Shown: piece by piece, positions 34,326-43,447 of the stretch
Numbering within the stretch: the first letter of the stretch is position 1
Layout of the letters: each line of letters starts with the position of its first letter
Translations under genes and position numbers: made by a program
The notes under the pieces: generated by a model
What the model was told of the DNA's origin: nothing
Databases searched by the model: none
Seen by the model: the letters and a program-made list of their open reading frames with translations, nothing else
Assembly: GCA_964631605.1 (NCBI GenBank)
Contig: CAZVYG010000001.1
Coordinates: 62,001-126,000 of the forward strand
Direction: 5' to 3'
DNA from: JARKQH01 sp964631605
Lineage (GTDB): Bacteria; Verrucomicrobiota; Verrucomicrobiia; Limisphaerales; UBA8199
DNA: 64,000 nt

Positions 34326-37300
34326 TCACTCGCCCGCCAACGGCGAGGAGGCCAGATAAAGGGGATGCGTCGTCTTGAGCCAGATGGCGTCCACCACCCG
34401 TTGAAACTCGCGCTCGGGCGACGCCCCGCTCGGCAATGGGAATTTGCCCAGGGCGGTATTGGGCAGCCCGCCGGAGCTGAATTCCGGGGGCAGCCCGACC
34501 TCCGCCAGGTCCACCCCCCGGGGGCTGCGGATGCGCACCCCCAGGCAGGGCTGGCCGCCGGCATCCCGCACCACCTGGCCGACGATGATGGGTTTTTCCC
34601 CCAGCTTCCCCCGGCGGGTGAGGTGCTCGGAAATCCAGTGGTAAAAGTCCAGTTCCTCCGCCGCATCGCCCGCCACCGGGGTGGGGGATGCCACTTCGTC
34701 GGCGGTAAAGAAGTGCGAGATGCAGGGGCGTCCGCGGTTTTCAAGAATGATTTTCTCGACCAGCACCTGGACGCGCTCTTCCAGGAGCCTGAATTCGGCC
34801 ATGAACTGCTGCCAGGCGAGATGGGTCTCGAGCTGGTCGGGACGGGTGACGCCCAACAGCGCATGCACGGCGTTGAGAAAACCGCCGGCCCGGGTCACCA
34901 GCCGCAGCGCGCGGGCGGCCTCCATCGCCCGGTCGGGGTTGAACTGCGCAAAGAACCAGATCCACTCGCTGTCGGCTTCCTCCGGCACGTCAAGGCAACT
35001 GGCCACCGCGGTCTGCCAGTTGATCCGGGCCAGCACCTGCCGGTCCGTCAGAAGCTGGCACGCCAGCTCGCGCAGAATCATGGCCGTCGAGTAGTGCTTG
35101 CCGGACCGCGGTGAACGCAGGCTTTGCGGCGAGATGAACAGGGTGCCCAGGAGTGAGAGCAGTTCCGGCTGCCGCGCCAGCTCGGCCGGCAGCGGGTGGT
35201 TGTTCACGATGGTCACCCGGCACCGCTCCAGCAGTTCCCGCAACCGCGCCTGGGCCGGCTCACTGGCGGGAAAGGCGCGGTCGAGCACGAACACGTGGCG
35301 GACCGGGTGGGGCGCGCTTTCGGACGCCAACACGCGGTCGAGGATGGCCCGCGAGCGCAACGATTCGTTCAGGAAAGCGGCGCGGGACTCGACGCCAGGG
35401 TTCAGGTGCGCCAGCACCGTGTGCAGAATGGCGGCGGAAGCCACGCCGTCCTCGTCGTCATCGGACACGATCAGCACGCTTTCTTCGGCTCGGATCGCCC
35501 GCAGCCGCCGGCCCAGCTCGCGGGCGGCGTTCTCGACCTGCTCGCGGTACAGCGCCAGCTCGTGCATGCGCCGCAGCGCCAGCAGGTCCGAGGCCGTCGG
35601 CGCGTCCACGTCATATTGCCGCGCCAGGTCCAGCACGGCGTCGCAACTCCGCGACAACTGCTGATACAGATTGTGCTCCTCCAGCTTGCGATCCCAGTTC
35701 TGCCCGGCGCTGTTCTGCAGCATTTCGGACAGCGACACCAGCAAGCCGCCCGAGCTGGCCAGGTTGTCGGGGATGACGTGAATCTGGCGCTGCTTGAGAA
35801 TGCGCTTGGCCTCGCCGGTCACCGCGGCGCCGGTCAGCTCGCAGACCAGCCGGACCTGAAGATGTTGCGCCCGCTCGGCTCGAATGGTTCCGGGGATGGC
35901 GGCCAGGACCAGGATGTCGGCCCTGGTTTGATGCAGCTTTTCCGGCTCGGGCCAGAAGGTGACCGGCGCGCCCTCGCGGGCCGAGAGACCGCGGGCGGCG
36001 GGGCTGGAAAGGAGCGTGTCCAGTCGCCGCCCGGAATTCTTATGGGCGATGATGACGGCCAGCTCCTCCCGGGTCAGACCTTCCGGGCTGACCAGCGCGC
36101 CGCGGCTGTCGCTCACGCCGATAATGGTGGCCCCTTTTTGCAGCATGCTGGTGGCGACGTGCTTGCCGGCGTTGCCCAACCCTTCTATCGCCACCGTCAG
36201 GCCCTGCAACGGCCGGGCCTTGCCCGTCAGACTTTTCAGGAAAATCTCGACCGACATGACGCCCCCCGCGGCCATCGCTTCGGGGCGCAGTTCCGATCCG
36301 CACATGGCCGCCGGCTTGCGCGTCACCACCCCCAGTTTCGGGGTCACGCATTCGTACGCGTAGGGCAGGGTGAAAAAGATGATGCGGTCGCTCGAGGGCA
36401 GCAAATCCCCGGCGGCGGTGATGGCCCGCGTGGCGCGTTCCAAAACGTCCTTGCGCGCCTGCAAATGCGGATCCGGGGTGTAGCGCGGCAGCTCCGCCTT
36501 GGCTTCGCACAGGATGTTTACCACCTCCCAGAAATGCTCGCGCACTTTGTCGCGCGTGATGGTCGGGCCGGGCAGAAGCGCGGCCAGCCGGCGCTCATGG
36601 GCTCGCGCCAGCAAGGGAGCGCGATCAAACCAATCCATCGGCAGCGGCTGGCCGGGGGGCAGCCGGCGCAGCAACGCCGCCTCGAGGCTGATCCGCTGAT
36701 TATCCAGCAACGTTCGAAGGTAAAACTCGAGCACCGCCGGCTCCCCGCATTCATCCAGGCTTCGGGCCGACAGCGCCACCGACAACGTGCGCAAAATGGG
36801 CTCGCGCCGATGATAAAGCTGGTCCTCGATCTGCTGGGTTTCGCCTCCGCCAAAAAAGAGCTCGATCAGCTCGCGGTACTGATCCGTGGTCGGTACGCTG
36901 CGCGCCGCCAGCCCGTCCAGCAGCCGCCGCAGCTTGTCCCGCGACGCCGGCAACAAAATCGAATGTTCAATCTGCATCCGGGCCGCGGCATTGGCCAGCG
37001 GACACGCCACCGCCTCATAATTCTCGCCCGGCCAGATTTCCCGAAGACGCGCCGTCATGTCTTCGTCCCCAATGACAATGTTCGGGTCCTGCCGCAGCAG
37101 GCAACGCAGGTGCCCTTCGACAACATTGGCGGGAAGCTGCAGATCGAGTTTGGCGGTGAGCGTCGAGTTGGTTTCCGCCGCATGCACAATCTGATCGAAG
37201 GCAATCCGCCCGGCCTGGGTCAGCAACTCGGCCGCCTGGTTCATCATGTGCTCGATCAAATCCTTGTCCGCCCGCGATTTCTCCTCGCCGGGCTGGATGG

Positions 37301-37931
37301 CCGGTTTGAGGTAATATCGGCCGCCGGCGGCATCGAACTCGCGTAGCGCGCACAGGACCAGCCCTTCGCTGCCGGCAAAGGGCGCCCCCGTGGCCTGGCT
37401 CTTGAGGCTCATGCTCAGCGTTTCGCCGGTCATGAATTCCCGCATCGCCCCCTTCACCACCGCCTCCGCCTCGCCGGCGCTGGGCCAGCCCGCCATTCCC
37501 GCCGGCGGCAGAACTTCGACCACCCCTGGCGCAACCTCCCGAAAATGGCCCCCCTCGCCAACCAAATCCTGCGGAAACACCAGTTTCAGCGCGCCTTTGC
37601 CCACCATCCCGTGAATTTGATGATATGTCTCCACCAGGATAAAGTCCGCCGAGCGCCCGTTTAGCGTCACGTTCATTTCGCCCTCGAAGATGTCGTGGCG
37701 GCTGAATATGCGGTGCAGGTCTTCGGGGGTCAGTCCCAGGTGCCGCGCGGCCGCGCGGATGCGTTCGGCAATGGAACGCAACAGCCCGTTGGCCGGCGTG
37801 AATTCTCCAGTAATCGCCCGCAATGCCAGCCCCTCATCAGAAAGAATGGTCCAGCCGGGACCCCCCGGCTTCAGCGCCGGCTGCTCTGGTGACATCGTGG
37901 ATGCAATCACCGGTCCAATATAGCGGTCCAT
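34326..37931 (-). CDS. ELFV-dehydrogenase domain fused to degenerate DHH/DHHA1 phosphoesterase
   Basis: A 1201-residue soluble protein. The N-terminal ~200 residues are a diverged dimerisation domain of glutamate/leucine dehydrogenases (ETYHQIHGMVGKGALKL for the RvqHn..GP.KGGiR motif; MSLKSQATGAPFAGSEG for the catalytic-Lys / PFGGaKGG motif). After a ~270-residue helical insertion the second dehydrogenase part resumes (TRKPAAMCGSELRPEAMAAG, then the Rossmann motif VAIEGLGNAGKHVA near residue 575 and PDNLASSGGLLVS). From about residue 815 a DHH-type domain follows: SDDDEDGVASAAIL (motif I, about 821), an Asp in VFVLDRAF, and NNHPLP at 910-915 where RecJ-like enzymes have DHH. The last ~170 residues with SGGLPNTALGKFPL resemble DHHA1. 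The dehydrogenase may be active; loss of DHH suggests a weak or absent nuclease. No neighbour explains its role. ATG 37895 is an alternative start. Confidence 0.72.
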   Translation of the reverse strand: MDRYIGPVIASTMSPEQPALKPGGPGWTILSDEGLALRAITGEFTPANGLLRSIAERIRAAARHLGLTPEDLHRIFSRHDIFEGEMNVTLNGRSADFILVETYHQIHGMVGKGALKLVFPQDLVGEGGHFREVAPGVVEVLPPAGMAGWPSAGEAEAVVKGAMREFMTGETLSMSLKSQATGAPFAGSEGLVLCALREFDAAGGRYYLKPAIQPGEEKSRADKDLIEHMMNQAAELLTQAGRIAFDQIVHAAETNSTLTAKLDLQLPANVVEGHLRCLLRQDPNIVIGDEDMTARLREIWPGENYEAVACPLANAAARMQIEHSILLPASRDKLRRLLDGLAARSVPTTDQYRELIELFFGGGETQQIEDQLYHRREPILRTLSVALSARSLDECGEPAVLEFYLRTLLDNQRISLEAALLRRLPPGQPLPMDWFDRAPLLARAHERRLAALLPGPTITRDKVREHFWEVVNILCEAKAELPRYTPDPHLQARKDVLERATRAITAAGDLLPSSDRIIFFTLPYAYECVTPKLGVVTRKPAAMCGSELRPEAMAAGGVMSVEIFLKSLTGKARPLQGLTVAIEGLGNAGKHVATSMLQKGATIIGVSDSRGALVSPEGLTREELAVIIAHKNSGRRLDTLLSSPAARGLSAREGAPVTFWPEPEKLHQTRADILVLAAIPGTIRAERAQHLQVRLVCELTGAAVTGEAKRILKQRQIHVIPDNLASSGGLLVSLSEMLQNSAGQNWDRKLEEHNLYQQLSRSCDAVLDLARQYDVDAPTASDLLALRRMHELALYREQVENAARELGRRLRAIRAEESVLIVSDDDEDGVASAAILHTVLAHLNPGVESRAAFLNESLRSRAILDRVLASESAPHPVRHVFVLDRAFPASEPAQARLRELLERCRVTIVNNHPLPAELARQPELLSLLGTLFISPQSLRSPRSGKHYSTAMILRELACQLLTDRQVLARINWQTAVASCLDVPEEADSEWIWFFAQFNPDRAMEAARALRLVTRAGGFLNAVHALLGVTRPDQLETHLAWQQFMAEFRLLEERVQVLVEKIILENRGRPCISHFFTADEVASPTPVAGDAAEELDFYHWISEHLTRRGKLGEKPIIVGQVVRDAGGQPCLGVRIRSPRGVDLAEVGLPPEFSSGGLPNTALGKFPLPSGASPEREFQRVVDAIWLKTTHPLYLASSPLAGE

Positions 37932-38194
37932 ACCGGTTGGGCAACCCCGGGTGGCGCCAACATCTCAGGGGGGCAAAAAGACCGAGGTGGCTTGTCCCGA
38001 TTTTGGACGCGCCGCCAGTTCCGGCCAGCGAGTCCGTCTCAAGTCGCTCGCTCCCTGAACGGGGGGGCGCGGGTATTCCTGTCCACCCCCAAGGTAACCC
38101 CCATGCCCAGCCCCATGGGACTGTCCTGGCCCCCGCCAAGGCGTCCCGCGCTCCAATCCGGGGTTTGGGCATCGTTTTTGCTGCCTGAGCTGGC

Positions 38195-39010
38195 GTGTAT
38201 TTGGACTATTTTGGCCTGACAGAGCCGCCCTTTGACATCACACCCAATCCGCGGTTTCTGTTCTACAGCGCGAAGCACCGCGAGGCATTCAACCATCTGC
38301 TTTTCGGGATTCGCGAACGCAAAGGCTTTGTGCAGCTCACCGGCGAGGTCGGGGCGGGCAAGACCACGCTCTGCCGCGCCATGCTCGAGCAGCTTGACGA
38401 CCGCTATGCAACCGCCTTGATCCTCAACCCGGTCCTGAGCGCCGGCGAACTGCTCAAGGCGGTCGCCCTGGAATTCGCGCTGCCGGTCAGCGGCCTGGAC
38501 CGCTTGGAAACCCTCGGGGTCATCAACCAGTTCCTGCTCGACCAGGTCGAGCGCGGCAAGGAAACGGTGTTGATCATTGATGAAGCCCAGGACCTCACCG
38601 ACGAGTTGCTGGAACAGGTGCGCCTGCTCTCGAATCTCGAGACCGACAACCGCAAGCTCCTGCAGATCGTCCTCCTGGGCCAGCCGGAACTGCGCGACCG
38701 CCTCAACAACCCCCGCCTCCGCCAGCTCCGCCAGCGCATCACCGTCCGCTACCATTTGCGGCCTTTGACGCGGCCGGAGATGGCCGAATATGTCCGCCAC
38801 CGGCTGCATGTCTCCGGCGGCAACGGCACCCCCTGCTTTAGTTGGCTGGCCCTGTGGCGCATTTTCCAATACAGCAAAGGCATCCCGCGCCTGGTCAACG
38901 CCCTGTGCGACAAAGCCCTTCTCGCGGGCTTTGTCGAGCAGCAAAACCGGATCGGGTTCCGCCTCGTCAACCGCGCCATCCGTGAACTGGAAGGAGTTAT
39001 TACCGCATGA
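38195..39010 (+). CDS. ExeA/GspA-like AAA ATPase
   Basis: A 271-residue AAA+ ATPase of the general secretion pathway protein A type. It begins YLDYFGLTEPPFDITPNPRF from a GTG start, exactly where the family begins. Walker A is GEVGAGKT and Walker B VLIIDEAQDL; a conserved arginine-rich segment LRQLRQRITVRYHLRPL follows. It lacks the transmembrane and peptidoglycan-binding parts of Aeromonas ExeA, as in the short forms associated with type II secretion or exosortase loci. Its stop overlaps the GspB-like start by 4 bp, giving an ExeA-GspB pair. Confidence 0.9.
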   Translation: MYLDYFGLTEPPFDITPNPRFLFYSAKHREAFNHLLFGIRERKGFVQLTGEVGAGKTTLCRAMLEQLDDRYATALILNPVLSAGELLKAVALEFALPVSGLDRLETLGVINQFLLDQVERGKETVLIIDEAQDLTDELLEQVRLLSNLETDNRKLLQIVLLGQPELRDRLNNPRLRQLRQRITVRYHLRPLTRPEMAEYVRHRLHVSGGNGTPCFSWLALWRIFQYSKGIPRLVNALCDKALLAGFVEQQNRIGFRLVNRAIRELEGVITA

Positions 39011-39654
39011 GCCTCATCAACGACGCACTCAAACGAGCCAAAACCGCCCAGCCATCGGCGCCCCCGCCCCTCTCCCAAGGCCCCCAACTCCGGCCGGTGG
39101 AACCGCGCCCAACTGCTCAGCCCAGCTTTGGCTTGGTGGCGGTCGGCATCCTCGGAGTGGCAGGGTTGCTGGCTTTCTTGCTGGCCTGGCAAGTCTTCCG
39201 TCGTGCCCCCGCCTCGGCCACTGACGAACCGGGCCTGTTGGCGCAGGCTCGGTCTCAACAGCCCCTGGCGCCGGCGCCGGTTGAACTGGCGCCCGAAACT
39301 TCCGTGGAAACGAGCCCGGCGTCTTTTGGCCCCACCGACCTGCCCGTTCCCCTGGCGCCCGCACCGCTTCCCACCCCCCCGGCACTCCCGGCGCTTCCCG
39401 CGGGGGCCAGCCCTGCAGCGTCTGATGCTGCCGGTTTGGCCGCCACCAACAACCCGGCGCCCGTCCCCGCGGGCCCGCCCCCGCTCAAACTCCAGGGTGT
39501 GATCAGCCATCCCACGCGGCCCTCGGCCATCATCAGCGGCAAAACCGTCTTCATCGGCGACGCCGTGGGCGACGCCACGGTGACGGCTCTGACCAGCCGA
39601 ACCGCCACCCTGAAGGGCCCCAACGGAACCCAGGTCCTCAGTTTGTCCGAATAA
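39007..39654 (+). CDS. GspB-like inner-membrane protein
   Basis: A 215-residue bitopic protein: cytoplasmic start MSLINDALKRAKTAQ (the standard opening of proteins paired with ExeA), one transmembrane helix (about 43-62, VAVGILGVAGLLAFLLAW), a long Pro/Ala-rich periplasmic linker and a C-terminal GspB/PilP-like beta domain (LQGVISHPTRPSAIISG, TVFIGDAVGDATVTAL, VLSLSE). GspB works with ExeA to place the secretin in the cell wall. The coupling to the ATPase gene (4-bp overlap) supports the pairing; no secretin or other gsp gene lies in this window. Confidence 0.82.
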   Translation: MSLINDALKRAKTAQPSAPPPLSQGPQLRPVEPRPTAQPSFGLVAVGILGVAGLLAFLLAWQVFRRAPASATDEPGLLAQARSQQPLAPAPVELAPETSVETSPASFGPTDLPVPLAPAPLPTPPALPALPAGASPAASDAAGLAATNNPAPVPAGPPPLKLQGVISHPTRPSAIISGKTVFIGDAVGDATVTALTSRTATLKGPNGTQVLSLSE

Positions 39655-39720
39655 CCGCCGCGGGGATTGACTTTCGCCGCTCGGCCCCGTTTACTGGCGC
39701 GGGTTCGTCGCGGTCCCGGA

Positions 39721-40398
39721 ATGAATTTCCTGCGTGAAAAAATCACGGCCTCGCCCATCCACGCGCGCGTGGCGCCTTATGTCATTATTGTCATCCTGAC
39801 CTTTGTGCAGGATAGCTTCGGCGGCCCGGCCCGCTACTGGCTTTACTTGGTGAAGATGCTGGTCGGTGTGTGGTGCATCTGGGAAATGCGAACCCTCGTC
39901 ACCGAAATCCGCTGGGCGTTTAGCTGGGAGGCTGTCGCCGTCGGAGTCCTGGTCTTTGCAATCTGGGTCGGCCTGGACCCTTACTACCCGAAGTTCGAGT
40001 TCCTCTTCAAGGCCGGCAACCCCTGGAATCCTTTCACGGAATTTGGCGAGGCCTCCGCCCTGGGTTTCTTCTTTGTCGGGGTCCGAACGATTGGCTCCGC
40101 CCTGGTGGTGCCGCCCATCGAAGAGGCGATGTACCGCTCGTTTCTCTACCGTTACTTCGTCCGCAAGGATTTTACCGAAATGCCTTTTCGCCAGCTCCAC
40201 TGGCTCTCGCTGGTGGTCACCTCGGTGATCTTCGGCTTCGTCCATTACCAATGGCTGGCGGGTGTCCTCTGCGGCCTGGCTTATCAGGGCCTGGTCATTC
40301 GCAAGAACCGCCTCGGCGACGCCATGACCGCCCACGCCATCACCAACTTTCTGCTCGGCCTCTGGGTCGCCGGCCGCGGCGCCTGGCACTTCTGGTAA
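39721..40398 (+). CDS. CPBP-family (CAAX protease-related) membrane protease
   Basis: A 225-residue protein with several transmembrane helices (VIIVILTFVQ, LVKMLVGVWCIW, AVAVGVLVFAIWVGL, WLAGVLCGLAYQGLVI). The Abi/CPBP metalloprotease motifs are present: EEAMYRSFLYRY (EExxxR), FGFVHYQW (a histidine helix) and HAITNFLLG (HxxxN). The overall layout resembles the CAAX protease-related subfamily reported in exosortase-containing bacteria. I start at ATG 39721; a TTG at 39667 would add 18 residues. It lies 66 bp after the ExeA/GspB-like pair on the same strand, which suggests, but does not prove, a shared role in envelope export or processing. Confidence 0.85.
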   Translation: MNFLREKITASPIHARVAPYVIIVILTFVQDSFGGPARYWLYLVKMLVGVWCIWEMRTLVTEIRWAFSWEAVAVGVLVFAIWVGLDPYYPKFEFLFKAGNPWNPFTEFGEASALGFFFVGVRTIGSALVVPPIEEAMYRSFLYRYFVRKDFTEMPFRQLHWLSLVVTSVIFGFVHYQWLAGVLCGLAYQGLVIRKNRLGDAMTAHAITNFLLGLWVAGRGAWHFW

Positions 40399-40423
40399 GC
40401 CTGCGCCGCGGGGCCGTTTCATT

Positions 40424-40443
40424 TGAGATTGAAAACAATCTCA
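40424..40443. terminator. Hairpin between convergent genes
   Basis: A perfect 8-bp stem TGAGATTG / CAATCTCA with an AAAA tetraloop lies between the ends of the CPBP gene and the GH116 gene. There is no T-run on either side, so intrinsic termination is uncertain; it may protect the 3' ends of both transcripts. Confidence 0.4.
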
Positions 40444-40521
40444 TCTGAACCGACCGCCAGGCCGGGCGCCTGTGGCGGCGCTGTCGGAGAAAGACGACGC
40501 CCTGGGCCCTGCGGCCCCGGT

Positions 40522-43200
40522 TCAGCGCCTGGGCGTATAACGGATTTCCCGGAAGTCGAGCGTGCCGTGCACGGGTTCGTAAAACGGTCTGCCTTTCCGG
40601 ACGCCGACGATGCCGTAGCTGGATTGGGTGGAAAAGAAGCAGCGAAAGTCGCCTTTAATCGAGGGTTCGAGGTAAAGGACTTTGTCCACGGCATCGTAGC
40701 GGGCGCCCGAGAGGCCGAACAGGAGGGCATAGGAAGACAGGGCGCGGGCGTACCAATGACCGCACTCATATTCGTTGAAGGGGTTGCGCACGCGCCCGTC
40801 GTAGCGGTCGCGGCAAACGCGGACGATTTCCAGTCCCTCGGGCACCGCGCCGAGGCGCAGGAGATGGGAGGCGACCTGGTATTCGATGCCCGTCCAGACT
40901 TCGTTGGAATAGACGAAGGGCAGGGAAAGCTCGCCGCCCTTGGGCCAGGTGCAGAGGACCAGGCCGCCCTCCGCTCCGCAGGCGTAGGTGGGGCGTTGCG
41001 GGTTCGGGAAGTCCGACAGGTCATGCTTGAGGTTGTGGCGGAAGACGGCGCGGAGATGACTGGCCACTTTATCGCGATCGAGCACCTGTCCCACCCCGCA
41101 GACCAGCGCGAGCCAGGAACCGAGCACCCCGTCGGAAAGGCAGCCGGCGCCATACTGGTATTTGGGGCCTTCGCGTTCAAGCAGCGCGAGGGCTTCGGGG
41201 GAATAGCTGCCCACCATGCTTTTGTTTTCCGCCGGGTTGGGGGCGCGCAGGCTCTTCCATTCGATGCGCTGAATGAAGTATTCGCCGTCGAAAAGTTCGG
41301 TCTCGGCCACCCGGATGCCTTTGGCCAGCAGATCGGCATACGCCGCGATGTCCTCCCCGAGGGCGCGGCCCATGAGCACGGCGGCCTGCAGCGCTCCGAG
41401 GTAGAAGCTGGTGCACATGCCGTCGGGGCCCCAGAACTCGATGTCGTAGGTGTTGTGGTGCGGCTCCTCGAGCACCCCTTTGCGGGCGGGGTCCCAGGTT
41501 TCGATGCAGTAATCCAGGCTGCGGCGCACCCGGGGCCAGAGACGGCGGAGCCACTCAGTGTCACCGCTGACGCGCCACTCGCGATAGACTTTCATGATCC
41601 CGCCAAGCTGGCCGTCGGCGGCGGCATGGAAGTCATGGGCCACCGGCCGGATGGGCAGGGCGCTGCGGAAGGTTTGGTGGCCGGCTTCGTCCTGCGAAGG
41701 GCCGAACTCGGTCTCGCGCAAGGACCGCTCGAGGCTCGGGAAAAGATGAGGGATGGCCTGCGCATAATTCCAAACATGCGTGCAGGACCCGTGACAACAA
41801 CCGGCGTTGTCATGGCAGCCCTCCCACGCCCAGAGGCGGCCATCGGTCTGACGCATCACGGTCGGGGACTTCAGAATCGTGAGGTTGGCGGCCACGGCTT
41901 CAATGACCTCGGGCGGCAGGGTGGAGTCGTAGAAGGCATTGGAGAATCGAAGCGTGCGACGGCGCAGCTCGGAATAATGGTCGCGCCAGAAGAAGCTGAC
42001 GCTGTTGATGTCGGCAAAACGGCCCGCGTACCAGGGGCGATAGTTGCCGCCTGCACCCGCATCCGCCTGGGTGCCGGGAGCGTCCTTGCCGATGCGCAGG
42101 TTGGTCTGGCCGACATACCAGGCCAGGCGCAGGGAAATCGTGGTGGCTGCGCCCGGACCGAGCGAGAAGGGCACAAACAGCGTGGCGCCCGGGCTGGGGT
42201 CCCCCTCCCGAATCGGGGGGCGCTCGTAACAGGCAGCGTCGGCGACGTCCTTCCACGCCATGGTGAGGGGGTCCCACCAGCCGCCCCGGAACCAGGCGTG
42301 GTTGACCTTTACATTGGGCGCCGACACCGTTGCGGAGAACGCGCCTTCTTCCCAGGGCCGGTCCCCAGGGGCGCCTCCCCAAAGGATGAAACCGCCTTCA
42401 ATGGGCCGGACGGCGTGCGGTTGGTTGCGGTTGGCCATGAAATTCCGGGCGTTGAATGAAAAAACGCCTTCAAGGGGCTTTCGGCCGCGGTTGATCAACC
42501 GGTATTCAAGACCGGCCACCGGCAGGCTCGAACTGTCGGGGTCACCCGGTTCAAAGGGACTCCAGCCGATGATTTCCGCCTCGAGAGGAATGCGGGGGTC
42601 TTTTAAGGCGACCGTGCCGAAGGGGAATCGGGCCGAAAAACTGGCGTGGGCGAACCGCGGCAGGCCGTATGTGGTGCCGCCCGCGCCGTTGCCGGTGTCG
42701 GGGCGGCCAAAAATCTTCCGGGCGGGCACGGGTCCCTCGAGAATGCGCGCGGCGCGGGGCTGGCCGCAAAGCGAGACAGCGGCGAAAACGCAGGGTTCAT
42801 TGAAGACTTCGGGCTTGTTACGAAGGGAAAAATGCGACAGGGCGCCGGAACCCTCCAGGCAGATCATGCCGGCGCCGATGCCTCCCATCGGGAAGGCTAC
42901 CTGGTTCAGATACTCGCCTTCATACACCCCGTTGTAAGGACGGCGGCGGCGGCGAACGCGGGCAGCCGGCTCGGATGGCCGAGCGGCAGCGGCGGATTCC
43001 GCCGGCAGCGGCTCGAGAACCCCCGCTCCGCCCAGCGACACGGCGGAAAGTTTGAGGAAGTCCCGGCGGCGCATCGGCGAGGCCGGGCCGCTGGCGCCGG
43101 GGGGTTCAGGACAGCCGGCGCTGCCCGGCAGCGAGCTGTCGGCCACGCGGTCGGAAGCTCTTTGCGCAACCGGCAGGGGAGTGGATTGGGGTTTGGACAT
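40522..43200 (-). CDS. GH116 family glycoside hydrolase (bile-acid beta-glucosidase / glucosylceramidase type)
   Basis: A protein of about 892 residues with a twin-arginine signal (MRRRDFLKLSAVSLGG) preceded by a ~40-residue extension from ATG 43200. The N-terminal beta domain begins YLNQVAFPMGGIGAGMICLEG, the hallmark of GH116 (with ARNFM, GDPDSSSLPVAGLEYRL). The C-terminal alpha6/alpha6 DUF608 domain has WAWEGCHDNAGCCHGSC, DGQLGGIMKVYREW and HHNTYDIEFWGPDGM, where the family's catalytic acids sit. GH116 enzymes act on beta-glucosides, beta-xylosides or beta-GlcNAc. It is alone on its strand here; the neighbours give no hint of the substrate. ATG 43074, at the twin-arginine signal itself, is an alternative start. 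Confidence 0.88.
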   Translation of the reverse strand: MSKPQSTPLPVAQRASDRVADSSLPGSAGCPEPPGASGPASPMRRRDFLKLSAVSLGGAGVLEPLPAESAAAARPSEPAARVRRRRRPYNGVYEGEYLNQVAFPMGGIGAGMICLEGSGALSHFSLRNKPEVFNEPCVFAAVSLCGQPRAARILEGPVPARKIFGRPDTGNGAGGTTYGLPRFAHASFSARFPFGTVALKDPRIPLEAEIIGWSPFEPGDPDSSSLPVAGLEYRLINRGRKPLEGVFSFNARNFMANRNQPHAVRPIEGGFILWGGAPGDRPWEEGAFSATVSAPNVKVNHAWFRGGWWDPLTMAWKDVADAACYERPPIREGDPSPGATLFVPFSLGPGAATTISLRLAWYVGQTNLRIGKDAPGTQADAGAGGNYRPWYAGRFADINSVSFFWRDHYSELRRRTLRFSNAFYDSTLPPEVIEAVAANLTILKSPTVMRQTDGRLWAWEGCHDNAGCCHGSCTHVWNYAQAIPHLFPSLERSLRETEFGPSQDEAGHQTFRSALPIRPVAHDFHAAADGQLGGIMKVYREWRVSGDTEWLRRLWPRVRRSLDYCIETWDPARKGVLEEPHHNTYDIEFWGPDGMCTSFYLGALQAAVLMGRALGEDIAAYADLLAKGIRVAETELFDGEYFIQRIEWKSLRAPNPAENKSMVGSYSPEALALLEREGPKYQYGAGCLSDGVLGSWLALVCGVGQVLDRDKVASHLRAVFRHNLKHDLSDFPNPQRPTYACGAEGGLVLCTWPKGGELSLPFVYSNEVWTGIEYQVASHLLRLGAVPEGLEIVRVCRDRYDGRVRNPFNEYECGHWYARALSSYALLFGLSGARYDAVDKVLYLEPSIKGDFRCFFSTQSSYGIVGVRKGRPFYEPVHGTLDFREIRYTPRR

Positions 43201-43447
43201 GGCTCGAGAAGAGTCTTTGAGTTGACGGCGCACGCCGCCTTTATGCGGCGAACCGCAGCCGAGTTCAAGACCAGAACGCCGCAAGACCGCGGCGCCGGCG
43301 GGGACGGCGGTCCGCGCGCGCCAACGCTCCAAGGAAAGCCCCGGGGAGCGGACTGTTTGCCGGTCTTTACAGCGGAGGCGGGATTTGCTTAGATGACACC
43401 ACAGCGGAAAACCCGGATGCGAGACATCCTGCGCAAAAGGTCAGAAG

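Noticed and set aside
35196..37346. Long plus-strand open frame (716 codons) opposite the ELFV-DHH gene
   Set aside because: Antisense artefact of high GC; no recognisable domain, while the minus strand shows conserved motifs throughout.
40423..42459. Long plus-strand open frame (678 codons) opposite the GH116 gene
   Set aside because: The minus strand encodes a complete GH116 enzyme; the antisense frame has no motif.
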